This document shows positions 21,231 to 32,295 of a stretch of DNA of 64,000 bases, one piece after another. Every line of letters begins with the position of its first letter. Position 1 is the first letter of the stretch. The notes under the pieces were generated by a model. That model worked only from the letters and a program-made list of their open reading frames with translations, ran no database searches and was not told the origin of the DNA. The stretch spans positions 22 to 64,021 of the forward strand of contig AKXM01000003.1 in assembly GCA_000277545.1 (NCBI GenBank). Reading direction: 5' to 3'. Source of the stretch: Enterobacter sp. Ag1. GTDB lineage: Bacteria; Pseudomonadota; Gammaproteobacteria; Enterobacterales; Enterobacteriaceae. The position numbers were made by a program, and so were the translations under genes.

Positions 21231-21584
21231 TTACAAATTATTCACTCCCTGCTTTATCCCCCCAACCTCATCCAACGCAAAGTTAACTCGATACTTAACA
21301 TCATTCATTTCATAGAGCAGGTTATAGGTGACATCTTTCTTAAGCGTCAGGTTAAAGCAATGATCCGGGTATTTTTTCTGAACATAGTTTTCAAAAAACA
21401 AAGGCTGCCGATAGGTATCTTCTGAGGAAGTTAAAAGATAGTAGGTGATAACATCACCTTCTTTCGACTTAATGCAAATTACGTCACTGTTCTTTTGATA
21501 AACAGTGCCCGCGTTTCTAAACTCCAGCCGATCGCCAACGCAGCCAGAAATGAGAAATATCAGAACAAGTATAAGATTTTTCAT
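21231..21584 (-). CDS. Small periplasmic lipoprotein
   Basis: The 117-residue protein begins MKNLILVLIFLISGCVGD, a signal peptide with the lipobox ISGC, so it should be lipid-anchored after cleavage before Cys15. ATG 21584 has AAGGAA upstream. The mature part has two more cysteines (VICIK, DHCFN), which may form a disulfide. It recalls small enterobacterial lipoproteins that are sometimes annotated as putative type VI secretion immunity proteins, but no effector gene is adjacent and I give that little weight. It is AT-rich and convergent with the HNH islet, next to pepT. Confidence 0.72.
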   Translation of the reverse strand: MKNLILVLIFLISGCVGDRLEFRNAGTVYQKNSDVICIKSKEGDVITYYLLTSSEDTYRQPLFFENYVQKKYPDHCFNLTLKKDVTYNLLYEMNDVKYRVNFALDEVGGIKQGVNNL

Positions 21585-21654
21585 GCTGAATAAATTCCTT
21601 TTTAAAAGGGGCATCCCGCCCCTTCCCTTTTAACACGTTAACGCAAGCCGTTAA

Positions 21655-22881
21655 TCACCCCTTCCGCCCCACCAGCTCAGCAATCCGCACAATCACCGCC
21701 ACGGCTTTCTCCATCCCTTCCAGGGTCACGAACTCGTGCTTGCCGTGGTAGTTATAGCCGCCGGTGAACAGGTTCGGGCACGGCAGGCCTTTGAAGGACA
21801 GCTGGGCGCCATCGGTGCCGCCGCGGATCGGCTTCATGATCGGCTCGATGTCGCAGTCGCGCATGGCCTGCTGGGCCACTTCGACAATATAAGGATGCTC
21901 GGCCACCTTCTCGCGCATGTTGTAATAGCTGTCTTCTATGACCAGCTCGATATAGCAGTCCGGGTGCAGGCCTTTGCCGACTTTCTTGGCGATCTCCATC
22001 ATCCGGCGCTTGCGGGCTTCGAACTGCTCGCGGTCGAAGTCGCGGATGATGTAGTGCATCTCGGCGCGGTCGACGGAGCCTTTCATGGTGTTCAGGTGGT
22101 AGAAGCCTTCGTAGCCTTCGGTGCATTCCGGGCTTTCGTCCGCCGGGACTTCGGCGTGGATGCGCGCCGCCAGCGACAGGGCGTTCACCATCACGCCTTT
22201 GGCGGTGCCGGGGTGCACGTTGTTGCCGACGATTTTGATGGTCACGGACGCGGCGTTGAAGTTCTCACTTTCCAGCTCGCCCACGCCGCCGCCGTCCACG
22301 GTGTAGGCCCATTCGGCGTTAAAGGCGTCGACGTCGAAGAAGTGCGCGCCCTTCCCAACTTCCTCGTCCGGGGTAAAGGCCACGCGGATATCGCCGTGCG
22401 GCACGTTTTTGCCTTTTAATACCGCCAGCGCGGTCATGATTTCCGCCACGCCCGCCTTGTCGTCCGCGCCCAGCAGGGTTTTACCGTCGGTGGTGATCAG
22501 CGTCTGGCCCATTAGCTGGTGCAATACGGGGAACATCACCGGGGAAAGGATCTCATCGCCGATGCCGAGCGCAATGTCGCCGCCGCGGTAGTTCTCGACG
22601 ATCTGCGGGTTCACGTTTTTGCCGGTGAAGTCCGGCGCGGTGTCAACGTGGGAGATAAAGCCAATGGCCGGGACAGCGTGCCCGACGTTCGACGGCAGCG
22701 TGCCCATCACCGTGCCGTGGTCGCTGAGCGTAACGTCCACCAGCCCCAACTGCTCCAGCTGCTCTTTTAGCAGGCGCAGGAGCTTCCATTGCCCTTCGGT
22801 GCTCGGCACCTGCTTAACGCCGGGCCTGGATTGCGTGTCCAGAGAGACATACTGCAAAAAGCGCTCAAGTAATTTATCCAT
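21655..22881 (-). CDS. pepT: Peptidase T (tripeptide aminopeptidase)
   Basis: PepT is a zinc M20 metallopeptidase that removes N-terminal residues from tripeptides. The 408 residues show the M20 metal-site blocks [28 protein letters not shown] and [16 protein letters not shown], plus the C-terminal [11 protein letters not shown]. It is divergent from potABCD, as in E. coli, and marks the right edge of the roxA-pepT insertion block. Confidence 0.97.
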   Translation of the reverse strand: MDKLLERFLQYVSLDTQSRPGVKQVPSTEGQWKLLRLLKEQLEQLGLVDVTLSDHGTVMGTLPSNVGHAVPAIGFISHVDTAPDFTGKNVNPQIVENYRGGDIALGIGDEILSPVMFPVLHQLMGQTLITTDGKTLLGADDKAGVAEIMTALAVLKGKNVPHGDIRVAFTPDEEVGKGAHFFDVDAFNAEWAYTVDGGGVGELESENFNAASVTIKIVGNNVHPGTAKGVMVNALSLAARIHAEVPADESPECTEGYEGFYHLNTMKGSVDRAEMHYIIRDFDREQFEARKRRMMEIAKKVGKGLHPDCYIELVIEDSYYNMREKVAEHPYIVEVAQQAMRDCDIEPIMKPIRGGTDGAQLSFKGLPCPNLFTGGYNYHGKHEFVTLEGMEKAVAVIVRIAELVGRKG

Positions 22882-23137
22882 TTAGCCACCCTCGTTTTTA
22901 GTGACATCAATTATCAATAAGCCGCATCGGGCAAATATTGCGTCAGGTCACTTTTAGTCGGTTACGGAAAAAAATAGTTTTCGCACAACCTGACCCGGTC
23001 TCAGTAAAGTATCCCTTTAACCGTAGACGATAACGGCCACGGTTTCTGGCCATCGGGATTGGCGATCCCGTCGCTTTGCCGTAGAATGCCAGCCCTTACT
23101 CAACGTGCCAAAACCCAAGGTGGTTAATCACAAACCC

Positions 23138-23159
23138 CGTATCCTTCGCTCCGGATACG
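23138..23159 (+). promoter_or_regulatory. Leader hairpin before potA
   Basis: CGTATCC (23138-23144) pairs with GGATACG (23153-23159) six bases before the potA ATG, where it would overlap the expected ribosome site. It may control potA translation. No other Shine-Dalgarno is visible. Confidence 0.45.
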
Positions 23160-23165
23160 TCATTT

Positions 23166-24302
23166 ATGGGACAGCGTAAAAAATTGAAAAAACAGCCTCG
23201 TTCGCACTCCATGCTGGTCAACCTGGCGGGAGTCGCCAAGCGCTTTGATGGTAAATCCGTAATTTCTGACTTCTCCCTCACCATTAATCATGGTGAATTC
23301 CTGACGCTGCTCGGCCCTTCCGGCTGCGGCAAAACCACCGTACTGCGCCTTATCGCCGGGTTAGAAACCGTCGATGCCGGGCAAATCACGCTCGATAATC
23401 AGGACATCACCCATGTGCCTGCCGAGCACCGCCACGTGAATACCGTTTTCCAGAGCTACGCCCTGTTTCCGCACATGACGGTGTTTGAAAACGTCGCCTT
23501 TGGCCTGCGGATGCAGAAAACGCCGGCGGCGGAAATCACGCCGCGCGTGACCGAAGCGCTGAAAATGGTGCAGCTGGAAGAGTTCGCCCAGCGCAAGCCG
23601 AACCAGCTTTCCGGCGGCCAGCAGCAGCGCGTGGCCATTGCCCGCGCGGTGGTGAACAAGCCTCGACTACTGCTGCTTGATGAGTCGCTGTCGGCGCTGG
23701 ACTACAAGCTACGCAAGCAGATGCAGAACGAGCTGAAAGCCCTGCAGCGCAAGCTCGGCATTACGTTTGTGTTCGTCACGCACGATCAGGAAGAAGCCCT
23801 CACTATGTCCGACCGTATCGTGGTGATGCGCGACGGTAAGATTGAGCAGGACGGCACGCCGCGAGAAATTTATGAAGAGCCAAAGAACCTGTTTGTGGCG
23901 AGCTTCATCGGCGAGATCAATATCTTTGAGGCGACGGTGCTCGAACGCATCGACGAGCAGCGCGTGCGGGCGAACGTGGAAGGCCGCGAATGCCACATCT
24001 TCGTGAACCAGCCGGTGAGCGTCGGACAGAGCCTGAAGGTGCTGCTGCGCCCGGAAGATTTGCGCGTGGAAGAGGTAAACGACGCCCGGGAAGTGGACGG
24101 GCTGATTGGCTACGTGCGCGAGCGCAACTACAAAGGCATGACGCTGGAGTCTACCGTCGAGCTGGAAAACGGCAAGATGGTGATGGTCAGCGAGTTCTTT
24201 AACGAAGACGACCCGGACTTTGACCATACGCTGGATCAAAAAATGGCGGTGACCTGGGTAGAAAGCTGGGAGGTTGTGCTGGCAGATGAAGAGCTCGCGT
24301 AA
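23166..24302 (+). CDS. potA: Spermidine/putrescine ABC transporter ATPase PotA
   Basis: PotA powers the PotABCD polyamine importer. The 378-residue length equals E. coli PotA. It has Walker [17 protein letters not shown], the signature [15 protein letters not shown], Walker [13 protein letters not shown] and the switch His in [12 protein letters not shown], followed by a TOBE domain ending in [13 protein letters not shown]. The 3' end overlaps potB by 17 bases. The start [10 protein letters not shown] matches E. coli. Confidence 0.97.
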   Translation: MGQRKKLKKQPRSHSMLVNLAGVAKRFDGKSVISDFSLTINHGEFLTLLGPSGCGKTTVLRLIAGLETVDAGQITLDNQDITHVPAEHRHVNTVFQSYALFPHMTVFENVAFGLRMQKTPAAEITPRVTEALKMVQLEEFAQRKPNQLSGGQQQRVAIARAVVNKPRLLLLDESLSALDYKLRKQMQNELKALQRKLGITFVFVTHDQEEALTMSDRIVVMRDGKIEQDGTPREIYEEPKNLFVASFIGEINIFEATVLERIDEQRVRANVEGRECHIFVNQPVSVGQSLKVLLRPEDLRVEEVNDAREVDGLIGYVRERNYKGMTLESTVELENGKMVMVSEFFNEDDPDFDHTLDQKMAVTWVESWEVVLADEELA

Positions 24303-25143
24303 ATTCCAGAATGTGGTGATTGCTACCGTGGTGGGCTGGCTGCTGCTGTTTGTCTTCCTGCCCAACCTGATGATCATCGTCACCAGCTTCCTGACTCGCG
24401 ATAACGACAACTTCGTGAGACTGGTGTTTACGCTGGATAACTACACCCGGCTGGCCGACCCGCTGTATGCCCAGGTGCTGCTGCACTCGCTGAACATGGC
24501 GGCGATAGCCACCCTGGCCTGCCTGGTGATCGGCTACCCTTTCGCCTGGTTCCTGGCGCGGCTGCCCGAGAAGGTGCGCCCGCTGCTGCTGTTCCTGCTG
24601 ATTGTGCCGTTCTGGACCAACTCGCTGATCCGCATTTACGGGCTGAAGATTTTCCTCAGCACCAAGGGCTATCTCAACGAGTTCCTGCTGTGGCTGGGGC
24701 TTATTGATACGCCGATCCGCATCATGTTCACCCCGAGCGCGGTGATTATCGGCCTGGTGTATATCCTGCTACCGTTTATGGTGATGCCGCTTTACTCCAG
24801 CATTGAGAAGCTGGACAAGCCGCTGCTTGAGGCGGCGCGGGATCTCGGCGCCAGCAAGCTGCAAACTTTTGTGCGCATTATTCTGCCGCTGACCATGCCG
24901 GGGATTGTCGCCGGCTGCCTGCTGGTGATGCTGCCGGCGATGGGTTTGTTCTACGTGTCGGATTTGATGGGCGGCGCGAAGAACCTGCTGATCGGCAACG
25001 TGATTAAGAGCCAGTTCCTCAACATTCGCGACTGGCCGTTCGGCGCGGCGACGAGCATTACGCTGACGCTGGTAATGGGCCTGATGCTGCTGGTCTACTG
25101 GCGCGCGGCGCGCCTGCTTAACAAGAAGGTGGAACTGGAATGA
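24286..25143 (+). CDS. potB: Spermidine/putrescine permease PotB
   Basis: PotB is one of the two inner-membrane subunits of the polyamine importer. The 285 residues contain six membrane helices and the EAA loop [21 protein letters not shown], which contacts PotA. ATG 24286 ([20 protein letters not shown]) lies inside the potA 3' end, a coupled arrangement. potC begins at 25140, overlapping the potB stop by four bases. Confidence 0.96.
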   Translation: MKSSRKFQNVVIATVVGWLLLFVFLPNLMIIVTSFLTRDNDNFVRLVFTLDNYTRLADPLYAQVLLHSLNMAAIATLACLVIGYPFAWFLARLPEKVRPLLLFLLIVPFWTNSLIRIYGLKIFLSTKGYLNEFLLWLGLIDTPIRIMFTPSAVIIGLVYILLPFMVMPLYSSIEKLDKPLLEAARDLGASKLQTFVRIILPLTMPGIVAGCLLVMLPAMGLFYVSDLMGGAKNLLIGNVIKSQFLNIRDWPFGAATSITLTLVMGLMLLVYWRAARLLNKKVELE

Positions 25144-25931
25144 TCGGACGCCTGCTTCGCGGCGGCTTTATGTCCGCCATTTACGCTTTTTTGTATATCC
25201 CGATCGTCATCCTGATCGTGAACTCGTTCAATAGCTCTCGCTTCGGCATTAACTGGCAGGGGTTCACCACCAACTGGTACAGCCTGCTGATGAATAACGA
25301 CAGCCTGCTGCAGGCCGCAAAGCATTCGCTGACGATGGCGGTGTTTTCTGCCAGCGCCGCCACGCTTATCGGCTCGCTTACCGCCGTGGCGCTGTACCGC
25401 TATCGCTTTCGGGGCAAGCCGTTCGTCAGCGGGATGCTGTTTGTGGTGATGATGTCCCCGGACATCGTGATGGCTATCTCGCTGCTGGTGCTGTTTATGC
25501 TGCTGGGCGTGTCGCTTGGCTTCTGGTCGCTGCTGTTTTCCCACATCACCTTCTGCCTGCCGTTTGTGGTGGTCACCGTTTACTCGCGCCTGAAAGGGTT
25601 CGACGTGAAGATGCTGGAAGCGGCGCGTGACCTGGGCGCGAGCGAGCTGACTATTCTGCGCAAGATTATTCTGCCGCTGGCGATGCCCGCCGTGGCCGCA
25701 GGCTGGCTGCTGAGCTTTACCCTGTCGATGGACGATGTGGTGGTGTCTTCGTTCGTCACCGGGCCGAGCTACGAGATCCTGCCGCTAAAAATTTACTCGA
25801 TGGTCAAGGTCGGCGTTTCGCCGGAAGTGAACGCCCTGGCCACTATTCTGCTGTTACTTTCACTGCTGCTGGTGATCGCCAGCCAGCTGATTCTTCGCGA
25901 TAAAACTCAACCTCAGGGGACGTTAAAATGA
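25140..25931 (+). CDS. potC: Spermidine/putrescine permease PotC
   Basis: PotC is the second permease subunit of PotABCD. It has 263 residues with six membrane helices and the EAA loop [21 protein letters not shown]. It starts in an ATGA overlap with potB and ends in an ATGA overlap with potD, so all four pot genes are translated as a tight operon. Confidence 0.96.
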   Translation: MIGRLLRGGFMSAIYAFLYIPIVILIVNSFNSSRFGINWQGFTTNWYSLLMNNDSLLQAAKHSLTMAVFSASAATLIGSLTAVALYRYRFRGKPFVSGMLFVVMMSPDIVMAISLLVLFMLLGVSLGFWSLLFSHITFCLPFVVVTVYSRLKGFDVKMLEAARDLGASELTILRKIILPLAMPAVAAGWLLSFTLSMDDVVVSSFVTGPSYEILPLKIYSMVKVGVSPEVNALATILLLLSLLLVIASQLILRDKTQPQGTLK

Positions 25932-26974
25932 AAAAATGGCCACGCCACCTGCTTGCTGCGGGCGCTCTGGCGCTTAGCTTCGGCGCTGCACATGCCGACG
26001 ACAGCAAGACGCTTTATTTCTACAACTGGACCGAGTATGTGCCGCCGGGCCTGCTGGAGCAGTTCACCAAAGAGACCGGCATCAAGGTGATTTATTCGAC
26101 CTATGAGTCGAACGAAACCATGTACGCCAAGCTCAAGACCTACAAAGACGGCGCGTATGATTTAGTGGTGCCATCCACCTACTTTGTGGCGAAGATGCGC
26201 AAAGAAGGGATGATCCAGAAGATCGACAAGAGCAAGCTCAGCAACTTTAAAAATCTCGACCCGGATATGCTGAACAAGCCGTTCGATCCGAATAACGACT
26301 ATTCCATCCCGTATATCTGGGGCGCCACGGCAATTGGCGTGAACAGCGATGCTATCGATCCGAAGAGCGTCACCAGTTGGGCCGACCTGTGGAAGCCGGA
26401 GTATAAGCAAAGCCTGCTGCTGACCGACGACGCGCGCGAAGTGTTCCAGATGGCGCTGCGCAAGCTTGGCCTGTCCGGCAACACCACCGATCCGAAAGAG
26501 ATTGAGGCCGCGTACCACGAGCTGCAAAAGCTGATGCCCAACGTGGCGGCGTTTAACTCCGACAACCCGGCCAACCCGTATATGGAAGGTGAAGTGAACC
26601 TCGGTATGGTGTGGAACGGCTCGGCCTATGTGGCTCGTCAGGCCGGAACGCCGCTGGAGATCGTCTGGCCGAAGGAAGGCGGGATTTTCTGGATGGATAA
26701 CCTGTCGATTCCGGCCAACGCGAAGAACGTCGACGGCGCGCTGAAGCTGATCAACTTCCTTCTGCGTCCGGACGTGGCTAAGCAGGTGGCGGAAACCATC
26801 GGCTACCCGACGCCAAACCTCGAAGCCCGCAAGCTGCTGCCGAAGAACGTGGCGGAAGATAAGTCGCTGTACCCGGATGCAGAGGTGATTAAGGCTGGCG
26901 AGTGGCAGAATGATGTGGGTGACGCGAGCGCGCTGTATGAGTCTTATTATCAGCGGTTGAAGGCGGGGCGGTAG
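25928..26974 (+). CDS. potD: Spermidine/putrescine-binding protein PotD
   Basis: PotD captures spermidine, and less strongly putrescine, in the periplasm. It has 348 residues, the E. coli length, with signal peptide MKKWPRHLLAAGALALSFGA and mature start DDSKTLYFYNWTEYVPPG. Conserved polyamine-site residues sit in WTEY, STYE and WNGSAYVA. It is the last gene of potABCD. A palindromic repeat begins five bases after its stop. Confidence 0.97.
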   Translation: MKKWPRHLLAAGALALSFGAAHADDSKTLYFYNWTEYVPPGLLEQFTKETGIKVIYSTYESNETMYAKLKTYKDGAYDLVVPSTYFVAKMRKEGMIQKIDKSKLSNFKNLDPDMLNKPFDPNNDYSIPYIWGATAIGVNSDAIDPKSVTSWADLWKPEYKQSLLLTDDAREVFQMALRKLGLSGNTTDPKEIEAAYHELQKLMPNVAAFNSDNPANPYMEGEVNLGMVWNGSAYVARQAGTPLEIVWPKEGGIFWMDNLSIPANAKNVDGALKLINFLLRPDVAKQVAETIGYPTPNLEARKLLPKNVAEDKSLYPDAEVIKAGEWQNDVGDASALYESYYQRLKAGR

Positions 26975-26979
26975 GTTTA

Positions 26980-27079
26980 CCCTCACCCCGGCCCTCTCCT
27001 GGAAGGGAGAGGGAGAAAACAATTGATTTATGCTCGATCCAGTTCCCTCTCCCCTTTGGGGAGAGGGTTAGGGTGAGGG
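26980..27079. repeat. CCCTCACCC-type palindromic repeat, copy 2
   Basis: This 100-bp element has the same arms as the one at 5998-6095: CCCTCACCCCGGCCCTCTCC on the left and GAGAGGGTTAGGGTGAGGG on the right. It fills the gap between the convergent ends of potD and cobB and may serve both as a terminator or mRNA-end stabiliser. Confidence 0.87.
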
Positions 27080-27090
27080 GCTCAGAAGAA

Positions 27091-27912
27091 CTACAATCCC
27101 TTCAAAAGCTTATCCACAAACTCCGGCACCACCTGGCTCGCCAGGCCGTAATGCTTCTCTTCAAACTCGCTGCCGACCTGGCTTGGCTCCAGATTCAGCT
27201 CCACGGTGTGCGCCCCCTGCAAACGGGCCTCGTGCACAAAGCCTGCCGCCGGGTAAACGTGCCCGGAGGTGCCGATAGCAATAAAGTAATCTGCGGTGGC
27301 AATCGCCTGATAAATCTCGTCCATGCCAAGCGGCATTTCGCCGAACCAGACGACGTGCGGGCGCAATGCCGAGGAAATCTGGCAGCAATGGCAGCGGTCT
27401 TCCGGGGTAATGTCGTCCTGCCAGTCCAGCACCTGGCCGCTGCTGGCGCAGCGAACCTTGAGCAGCTCGCCGTGCATGTGGATGACGTTTTTACTGCCCG
27501 CCCGCTCGTGGAGGTTGTCGATATTCTGGGTGACCAGCACAAAATGGTCGCCCAGCGCCTCTTCCAGTTTCGCCAGCGCCAGGTGTGCGGCGTTGGGCTG
27601 GATTTCCGGCTGCTGAAGCTGGCGGCGGCGGTCATTATAAAAACGCTGCACCAGCGCCGGGTCACGGGCGAAGCCTTCCGGCGTCGCCACGTCTTCAACG
27701 CGGTGCTCTTCCCACAGCCCGTCGGCGGCCCGGAAGGTACGAATACCTGATTCAGCGGAGATCCCCGCCCCGGTCAGTACAACAACTCTTGGTCTGTCCA
27801 TCGCTTCCGGCCCTGTCCTGTCTCTGAAAAAGATGCGCTGACGCAAACGTTGGCGCAGCAGGCGTTTGTTCTTCCGAAACCGGCTCAGCCGGTGCTGACG
27901 ACGAGAAAGCAT
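27091..27912 (-). CDS. cobB: NAD-dependent protein deacylase CobB (sirtuin)
   Basis: CobB removes acetyl and other acyl groups from lysines, for example reactivating acetyl-CoA synthetase. The 273 residues include the basic N-terminal extension of the long CobB form ([20 protein letters not shown]), then the sirtuin motifs [32 protein letters not shown], the catalytic His in HMHGELL and [12 protein letters not shown]. The zinc cysteines include RCASSG and CHCC. A shorter start near [16 protein letters not shown] is also plausible, as two forms are known. nagK is four bases upstream. Confidence 0.96.
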   Translation of the reverse strand: MLSRRQHRLSRFRKNKRLLRQRLRQRIFFRDRTGPEAMDRPRVVVLTGAGISAESGIRTFRAADGLWEEHRVEDVATPEGFARDPALVQRFYNDRRRQLQQPEIQPNAAHLALAKLEEALGDHFVLVTQNIDNLHERAGSKNVIHMHGELLKVRCASSGQVLDWQDDITPEDRCHCCQISSALRPHVVWFGEMPLGMDEIYQAIATADYFIAIGTSGHVYPAAGFVHEARLQGAHTVELNLEPSQVGSEFEEKHYGLASQVVPEFVDKLLKGL

Positions 27913-27915
27913 GAC

Positions 27916-28827
27916 TTACTCCGTGTAGTGGAGGAATGCCGCGCCACGCATACCGCCTGCGTCACCGTGGCGCGCCTGTTCAATACGCGGCACTGCAGCA
28001 ACCGGCAGCAGGTACTTCGGCAGGCGTTCCGGCAGTTGGGCGTAGATATCGCTAAAGTTAGACAATCCTCCGCCAATCACCACCAGATGCGGGTCAATTG
28101 AGGTCAATAAATTGCCGAGGCAGGCGGCCAGCAGCTCCAGGAAGCGGTCCACGTGCTCGATGGCCTGCTCGTCGCCCTGGCGGTAGCGGGAGATGATCTC
28201 TTTCGCGTCCAGCGGCTCCTGGTAGAAGTGCTGCCACAGCCAGGCAAAACCGCGCCCTGAGAGATAGTTTTCAATGCAGCCGTTTTTACCGCAGCCGCAG
28301 CGAGTAAACGGAATGTCGCGCCCAAGGATTTCCAGCGCGTCCACAGGCAGGCGGGTATGTCCGAATTCGCCGGTGATGTAGCTGCGGCCGGTGATAGATT
28401 TGCCGTTGATGATGATGCCGCCGCCGACGCCAGTGCCGAGGATCAGGCCCATCACCACCGGGTAGTTGAGGAACTCGTCGTCCCAGGCTTCGGAAAGCGC
28501 GAAGCAGTTGGCGTCGTTGTCGATGCGCACGTCGCGCTCAAGCATGGCGCTGAGGTCTGCACGAAGGGGTTTGCCGCTGGCAGCCGGAACGTTAGCGGCA
28601 TACAGCGTGCCGTCGTCGGTTTCCGGCATACCCGGAATGCCAATGCCGACCGAGCCGCGGCAGTTAAACTTCTCGTCGGCCTGCTCCACCAGCCCGACCA
28701 CCGCGTCGAGGAAATTTTCGTAACTGTCATGAGGAGTAGCAACCCGGGCTTCCCAAAGTAAACGCCGCTGCTGGTCGTAAACGCCGAGTGCAATCTTAGT
28801 GCCGCCGATATCAAATCCGTAATACAT
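27916..28827 (-). CDS. nagK: N-acetyl-D-glucosamine kinase
   Basis: NagK phosphorylates GlcNAc from recycled murein. It is a ROK-family kinase of 303 residues with the phosphate motif [13 protein letters not shown], catalytic [24 protein letters not shown] and the ROK zinc site GEFGHTRLP ... [15 protein letters not shown] 28827 ([11 protein letters not shown]) was preferred to the slightly longer frame. It is followed by cobB, as in E. coli. Confidence 0.96.
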   Translation of the reverse strand: MYYGFDIGGTKIALGVYDQQRRLLWEARVATPHDSYENFLDAVVGLVEQADEKFNCRGSVGIGIPGMPETDDGTLYAANVPAASGKPLRADLSAMLERDVRIDNDANCFALSEAWDDEFLNYPVVMGLILGTGVGGGIIINGKSITGRSYITGEFGHTRLPVDALEILGRDIPFTRCGCGKNGCIENYLSGRGFAWLWQHFYQEPLDAKEIISRYRQGDEQAIEHVDRFLELLAACLGNLLTSIDPHLVVIGGGLSNFSDIYAQLPERLPKYLLPVAAVPRIEQARHGDAGGMRGAAFLHYTE

Positions 28828-28920
28828 CGCTGCTCCCAATGCCCGCTGTGCCTCAAGCTGCGCCTGGGTTCTGCCGGGTCACAGCTCGAATGATGTAGGG
28901 CAAATTATAGTTAATTGAAT

Positions 28921-30165
28921 TTATTGTCCGCTTAGCACCCTTGCCGGATCGATATTGCTTGCGCGCCGGGCCGGGTACCAGCTAGCCAGAAGGCTAAGGA
29001 CCAGCGCCGTCACCAGAACGTAAACCACGTCCAGCCAGTGCAGCTCAGAAGGTAAGAAATCAATGAAATAAATATCACCGGACAGGAAATGGTGCCCGAT
29101 GAGTTTTTCAATCACGCCGATAATGTTGGTCAGCTGCCACGAAGCCAGCACGCCAACCACCACGCCGCTGACGCTGCCCAGCAGCCCGGCCAGCAGCCCG
29201 TACCAGACGAAAATAGCGCGAATCAGGCCGTCTTTGGCCCCCAGCGTGCGCAGCACCGCGATGTCGCTGCTCTTGTCTTTCACCGCCATCACCAGCGTGG
29301 AAACGATGTTAAAGCAGGCCACGCCGATCACCAGCACCATCGCCAGATACATGATGGCGCGGATCATCTGGATGTCGCGGTACATATAGCCGTAGGTATC
29401 AATCCAGCTGCTGATACGCACGTAGGAATTGGTTGCCAGCCCCGCGTCACGCACCAGTTGACGGGCGTTAAACACGTCATTCACCTTGATGGCTATCCCC
29501 GTAACGCTATCGCCCATGTCCAGGTAGCCCTGTGCATCCTGCAGCGGCACCATCGCCAGGCTGTGATCCAGCTGGCCGCTAAGGGATAGAATACCGGCGA
29601 TTTGCAGCCTGACGCGCTTGGGCTGCATCAGTTTGGTGCCGCCGTCGTTGTTGGGGATCATGATCGACACCCAGTCGCCCTGCTTCACCTTCAGCGCGTC
29701 CGCCACGCCTTTGCCCATGATGATTTGCTGCTGCCCGGCCTTGAAGTTCGCCCAGGCATTGTTCTGGACGTATTGTGGCAGAGCGCTCAGCTGCGTTTCC
29801 TGCACCGGATCAACGCCCTTCACCTCAACGGCGCGCAGATTCGCCCCGCTTTCCACCAGCCCGGTAAAGCGAATATACGGCGCGGCGGCCACGATGCCTT
29901 TGACGCCTTCCACCTCGGGCAGCGCCCGCTGCCAGTTGCTAAAGGGCTGGTTCACCGGCTCAATGTCACCGTGGGGCACCACGGCAAGAATGCGGTTTTT
30001 CAGCTCGCGCTCGAAGCCGTTCATCGCGCTCAGGCCGACAATCAGCACCGCCACGCCCAGCGCGATGCCGAGCGTGGAGATCACCGAGATCAGCGACACC
30101 ATGCCGCTGCGGCGTCGCCCGCGGCTGAAACGCAGACCAATCAATAGAGAAAGCGGGGAAGCCAT
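28921..30165 (-). CDS. lolE: Lipoprotein-releasing ABC transporter permease LolE
   Basis: LolE is a membrane subunit of LolCDE, which extracts outer-membrane lipoproteins from the inner membrane and hands them to LolA. The 414 residues show one N-terminal helix, a large periplasmic domain and three C-terminal helices of the FtsX type. The start [20 protein letters not shown] is typical. It overlaps the lolD stop by one base and is the last gene of lolCDE. Confidence 0.96.
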   Translation of the reverse strand: MASPLSLLIGLRFSRGRRRSGMVSLISVISTLGIALGVAVLIVGLSAMNGFERELKNRILAVVPHGDIEPVNQPFSNWQRALPEVEGVKGIVAAAPYIRFTGLVESGANLRAVEVKGVDPVQETQLSALPQYVQNNAWANFKAGQQQIIMGKGVADALKVKQGDWVSIMIPNNDGGTKLMQPKRVRLQIAGILSLSGQLDHSLAMVPLQDAQGYLDMGDSVTGIAIKVNDVFNARQLVRDAGLATNSYVRISSWIDTYGYMYRDIQMIRAIMYLAMVLVIGVACFNIVSTLVMAVKDKSSDIAVLRTLGAKDGLIRAIFVWYGLLAGLLGSVSGVVVGVLASWQLTNIIGVIEKLIGHHFLSGDIYFIDFLPSELHWLDVVYVLVTALVLSLLASWYPARRASNIDPARVLSGQ

Positions 30166-30869
30166 TACTCCGCTCCCATCAAGGTCAGATCGCTGGTTAA
30201 GCGGCCATCGCGCATTTCCAGCTGGCGGGACATGCGTTTCGCCAGCTGCAGATCGTGGGTAACGACCAGGAATGCGGTGCCCTGACGCACGTTCAGTTCG
30301 CCCAGCAGCTCGAAAATGCTGTCGGCGTTGCGCGCATCCAGGTTGCCGGTCGGCTCATCCGCCAGCACCAGACGCGGGTTGTTCACCAGCGCACGGGCAA
30401 TCGCCACGCGCTGACGTTCGCCGCCCGACAGCTCCGACGGGCGGTGGCTGCTGCGGTGATCCAGCCCCACGGCGGCCAGCATCTCCAGCGCGCGCTTCTG
30501 CACTTCTTCCGGCTTTTTCTTGCCAATGAGCAGCGGCATCGCCACGTTTTCCAGCGCGGTGAAGTCCGGCAGCAGGTGGTGGAACTGGTAGATAAAGCCC
30601 AGCTCGCGGTTACGCAGCTCCGCCTTCGCCGCCGACGAGAGTTTGCTCATCGCCTGGCCGTTGAAGACCACGTCGCCGGAGGTCGGCGTGTCCAGGCCGC
30701 CCAGCAGGTGCAGCAAGGTACTTTTGCCGGAGCCGGAGCTGCCGACAATCGCCATCAGCTCACCCGCGTTGATGCTGAAGCTGACATCGTGCAGCACATC
30801 CGTTTGCACTTTGCCTTCCTGATAGCGTTTGCACAGGTTGTCACACTGCAACAGGACAGAATTACTCAT
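30165..30869 (-). CDS. lolD: Lipoprotein-releasing ABC transporter ATPase LolD
   Basis: LolD is the ATPase of LolCDE. The 234 residues have Walker [17 protein letters not shown], signature [15 protein letters not shown], Walker [13 protein letters not shown] and switch His [13 protein letters not shown] 30869 ([16 protein letters not shown]) overlaps the lolC 3' end by eight bases, and its stop overlaps the lolE start. Confidence 0.97.
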   Translation of the reverse strand: MSNSVLLQCDNLCKRYQEGKVQTDVLHDVSFSINAGELMAIVGSSGSGKSTLLHLLGGLDTPTSGDVVFNGQAMSKLSSAAKAELRNRELGFIYQFHHLLPDFTALENVAMPLLIGKKKPEEVQKRALEMLAAVGLDHRSSHRPSELSGGERQRVAIARALVNNPRLVLADEPTGNLDARNADSIFELLGELNVRQGTAFLVVTHDLQLAKRMSRQLEMRDGRLTSDLTLMGAE

Positions 30870-32061
30870 AACGTAAAGCCTCAGCGGGTTGAGTCGCGGC
30901 GGCGCGCCACGAAGGGTAAAGCGTGGACAGCAAAGCAATGGCCATCGCCACAATGGCAATCACCACAACCTGTACCGGTTCGATGGCGACCGGCAGGGCC
31001 GCGCCATCAAGCAGGATGCCGATGATCGGCATTAAATTATTCAACTGGCTGGCAAGCAGCGCCCCGAGTAAAGCCCCGAGCAGCGCGCCAATCACGCCCG
31101 CGCCCGCGCCCTGCACCATAAACACGGTCATGATCTGGCGGCGGGTTAGCCCCTGGGTTTGCAGAATCGCCACTTCGCCCTGCTTTTCCATCACCAGCAG
31201 GCCAAGGGAGGTAATGATGTTAAAAGCGGCGACGGCCACGATCAGGCTCAGCAGCAGCCCCATCATGTTTTTCTCCATGCGCACGGCCTGGAACAGCTCG
31301 CCTTTGCGCTCGCGCCAGTCTTTCCATTCGGTGCCCTGCGGCAGCGTTTGTTGGCTCAGCACATCGACCTTGAGCGGCTCAGCCAGCCACAAACGCCAGC
31401 CGGTGATATTGCCCGCCGGGTAGCGCATCAGGCGTGAGGCGTCCTGCTGGTTGACCAGCATCTGGTAGCCGTCCACTTCGCTGTTGGCGGCGAAGGTACC
31501 AATCACGGTGAACAGACGCTGGCTCGGCAAACGCCCCATCGGCGTAAACTGGCTGGCAGACGGCACCATAATGCGGATGGTTTCCCCACGCTTAACGCCC
31601 AGTGAACCGGCAAGCTGCTCGCCGAGGATGACGTTGTACTGCCCGGCCACCAAATCGGCCTGCTTAACGTTCACCAGGTACGGGGAAAGCGGATCTTTCT
31701 CGTCCGGCTGCACGCCCAGCATTACGCCCACGCCCACGCTGCGGGCGCTTTGCAGCACCACGTCACCGGTAGTCAGCGGCGCAATACGCGTCACGCCCTG
31801 AAGCTTCAGGGAATCGGCGGGAAGTTGCTGGGGATTAATAGAGCCGGAAGGTGAGGTGATCAACGCCTGCGGCATCAGGCCGAGGATGTTGTTTTGCAGC
31901 TCACGTTCGAAGCCATTCATCACCGAAAGGACCGTGACCAGCGCCATCACCCCGAGGGTGATACCAATCGTCGACAGCCAGGAGACAAAGCGGCCGAAGC
32001 GGTCCGCTGCTCGCCCACGCATGTAGCGCAGGCCTATAAATAACGCGACAGGTTGATACAT
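30862..32061 (-). CDS. lolC: Lipoprotein-releasing ABC transporter permease LolC
   Basis: LolC is the subunit that recruits LolA. It has 399 residues in the same layout as LolE: an N-terminal helix, a periplasmic domain of about 200 residues and three C-terminal helices. The start [20 protein letters not shown] is characteristic. It is first in the lolCDE operon and divergent from ycfT. Confidence 0.96.
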   Translation of the reverse strand: MYQPVALFIGLRYMRGRAADRFGRFVSWLSTIGITLGVMALVTVLSVMNGFERELQNNILGLMPQALITSPSGSINPQQLPADSLKLQGVTRIAPLTTGDVVLQSARSVGVGVMLGVQPDEKDPLSPYLVNVKQADLVAGQYNVILGEQLAGSLGVKRGETIRIMVPSASQFTPMGRLPSQRLFTVIGTFAANSEVDGYQMLVNQQDASRLMRYPAGNITGWRLWLAEPLKVDVLSQQTLPQGTEWKDWRERKGELFQAVRMEKNMMGLLLSLIVAVAAFNIITSLGLLVMEKQGEVAILQTQGLTRRQIMTVFMVQGAGAGVIGALLGALLGALLASQLNNLMPIIGILLDGAALPVAIEPVQVVVIAIVAMAIALLSTLYPSWRAAATQPAEALRYE

Positions 32062-32295
32062 GAAATCCGTCTTGTTGCGGGTTGCCTAAGCAAAGATCCG
32101 GGAAGTATACGACACCTCCCCGGCCAAATGAATTCCGTCGACTAAATTATTCCCGTTACATCTCAAGTGCCTGCACCTTTTCCTAAATTTACCAAATCAG
32201 CGCCAAAAACAGACAATTAAGGTCGAGATCGCATCGGTTTGACACCAGGATAGCAGGCCCATGACAACTGGAGCCCGTCACGACGCGGATATCGC

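Noticed and set aside
21020..21286. 88-codon plus-strand frame after the HNH gene
   Set aside because: It has low-complexity composition, no ribosome site, and overlaps the lipoprotein gene on the other strand.
22890..22925. Possible FNR site upstream of pepT
   Set aside because: ATCAATTATCAA has only right-hand half-sites in direct order; it does not make the TTGAT-N4-ATCAA palindrome.
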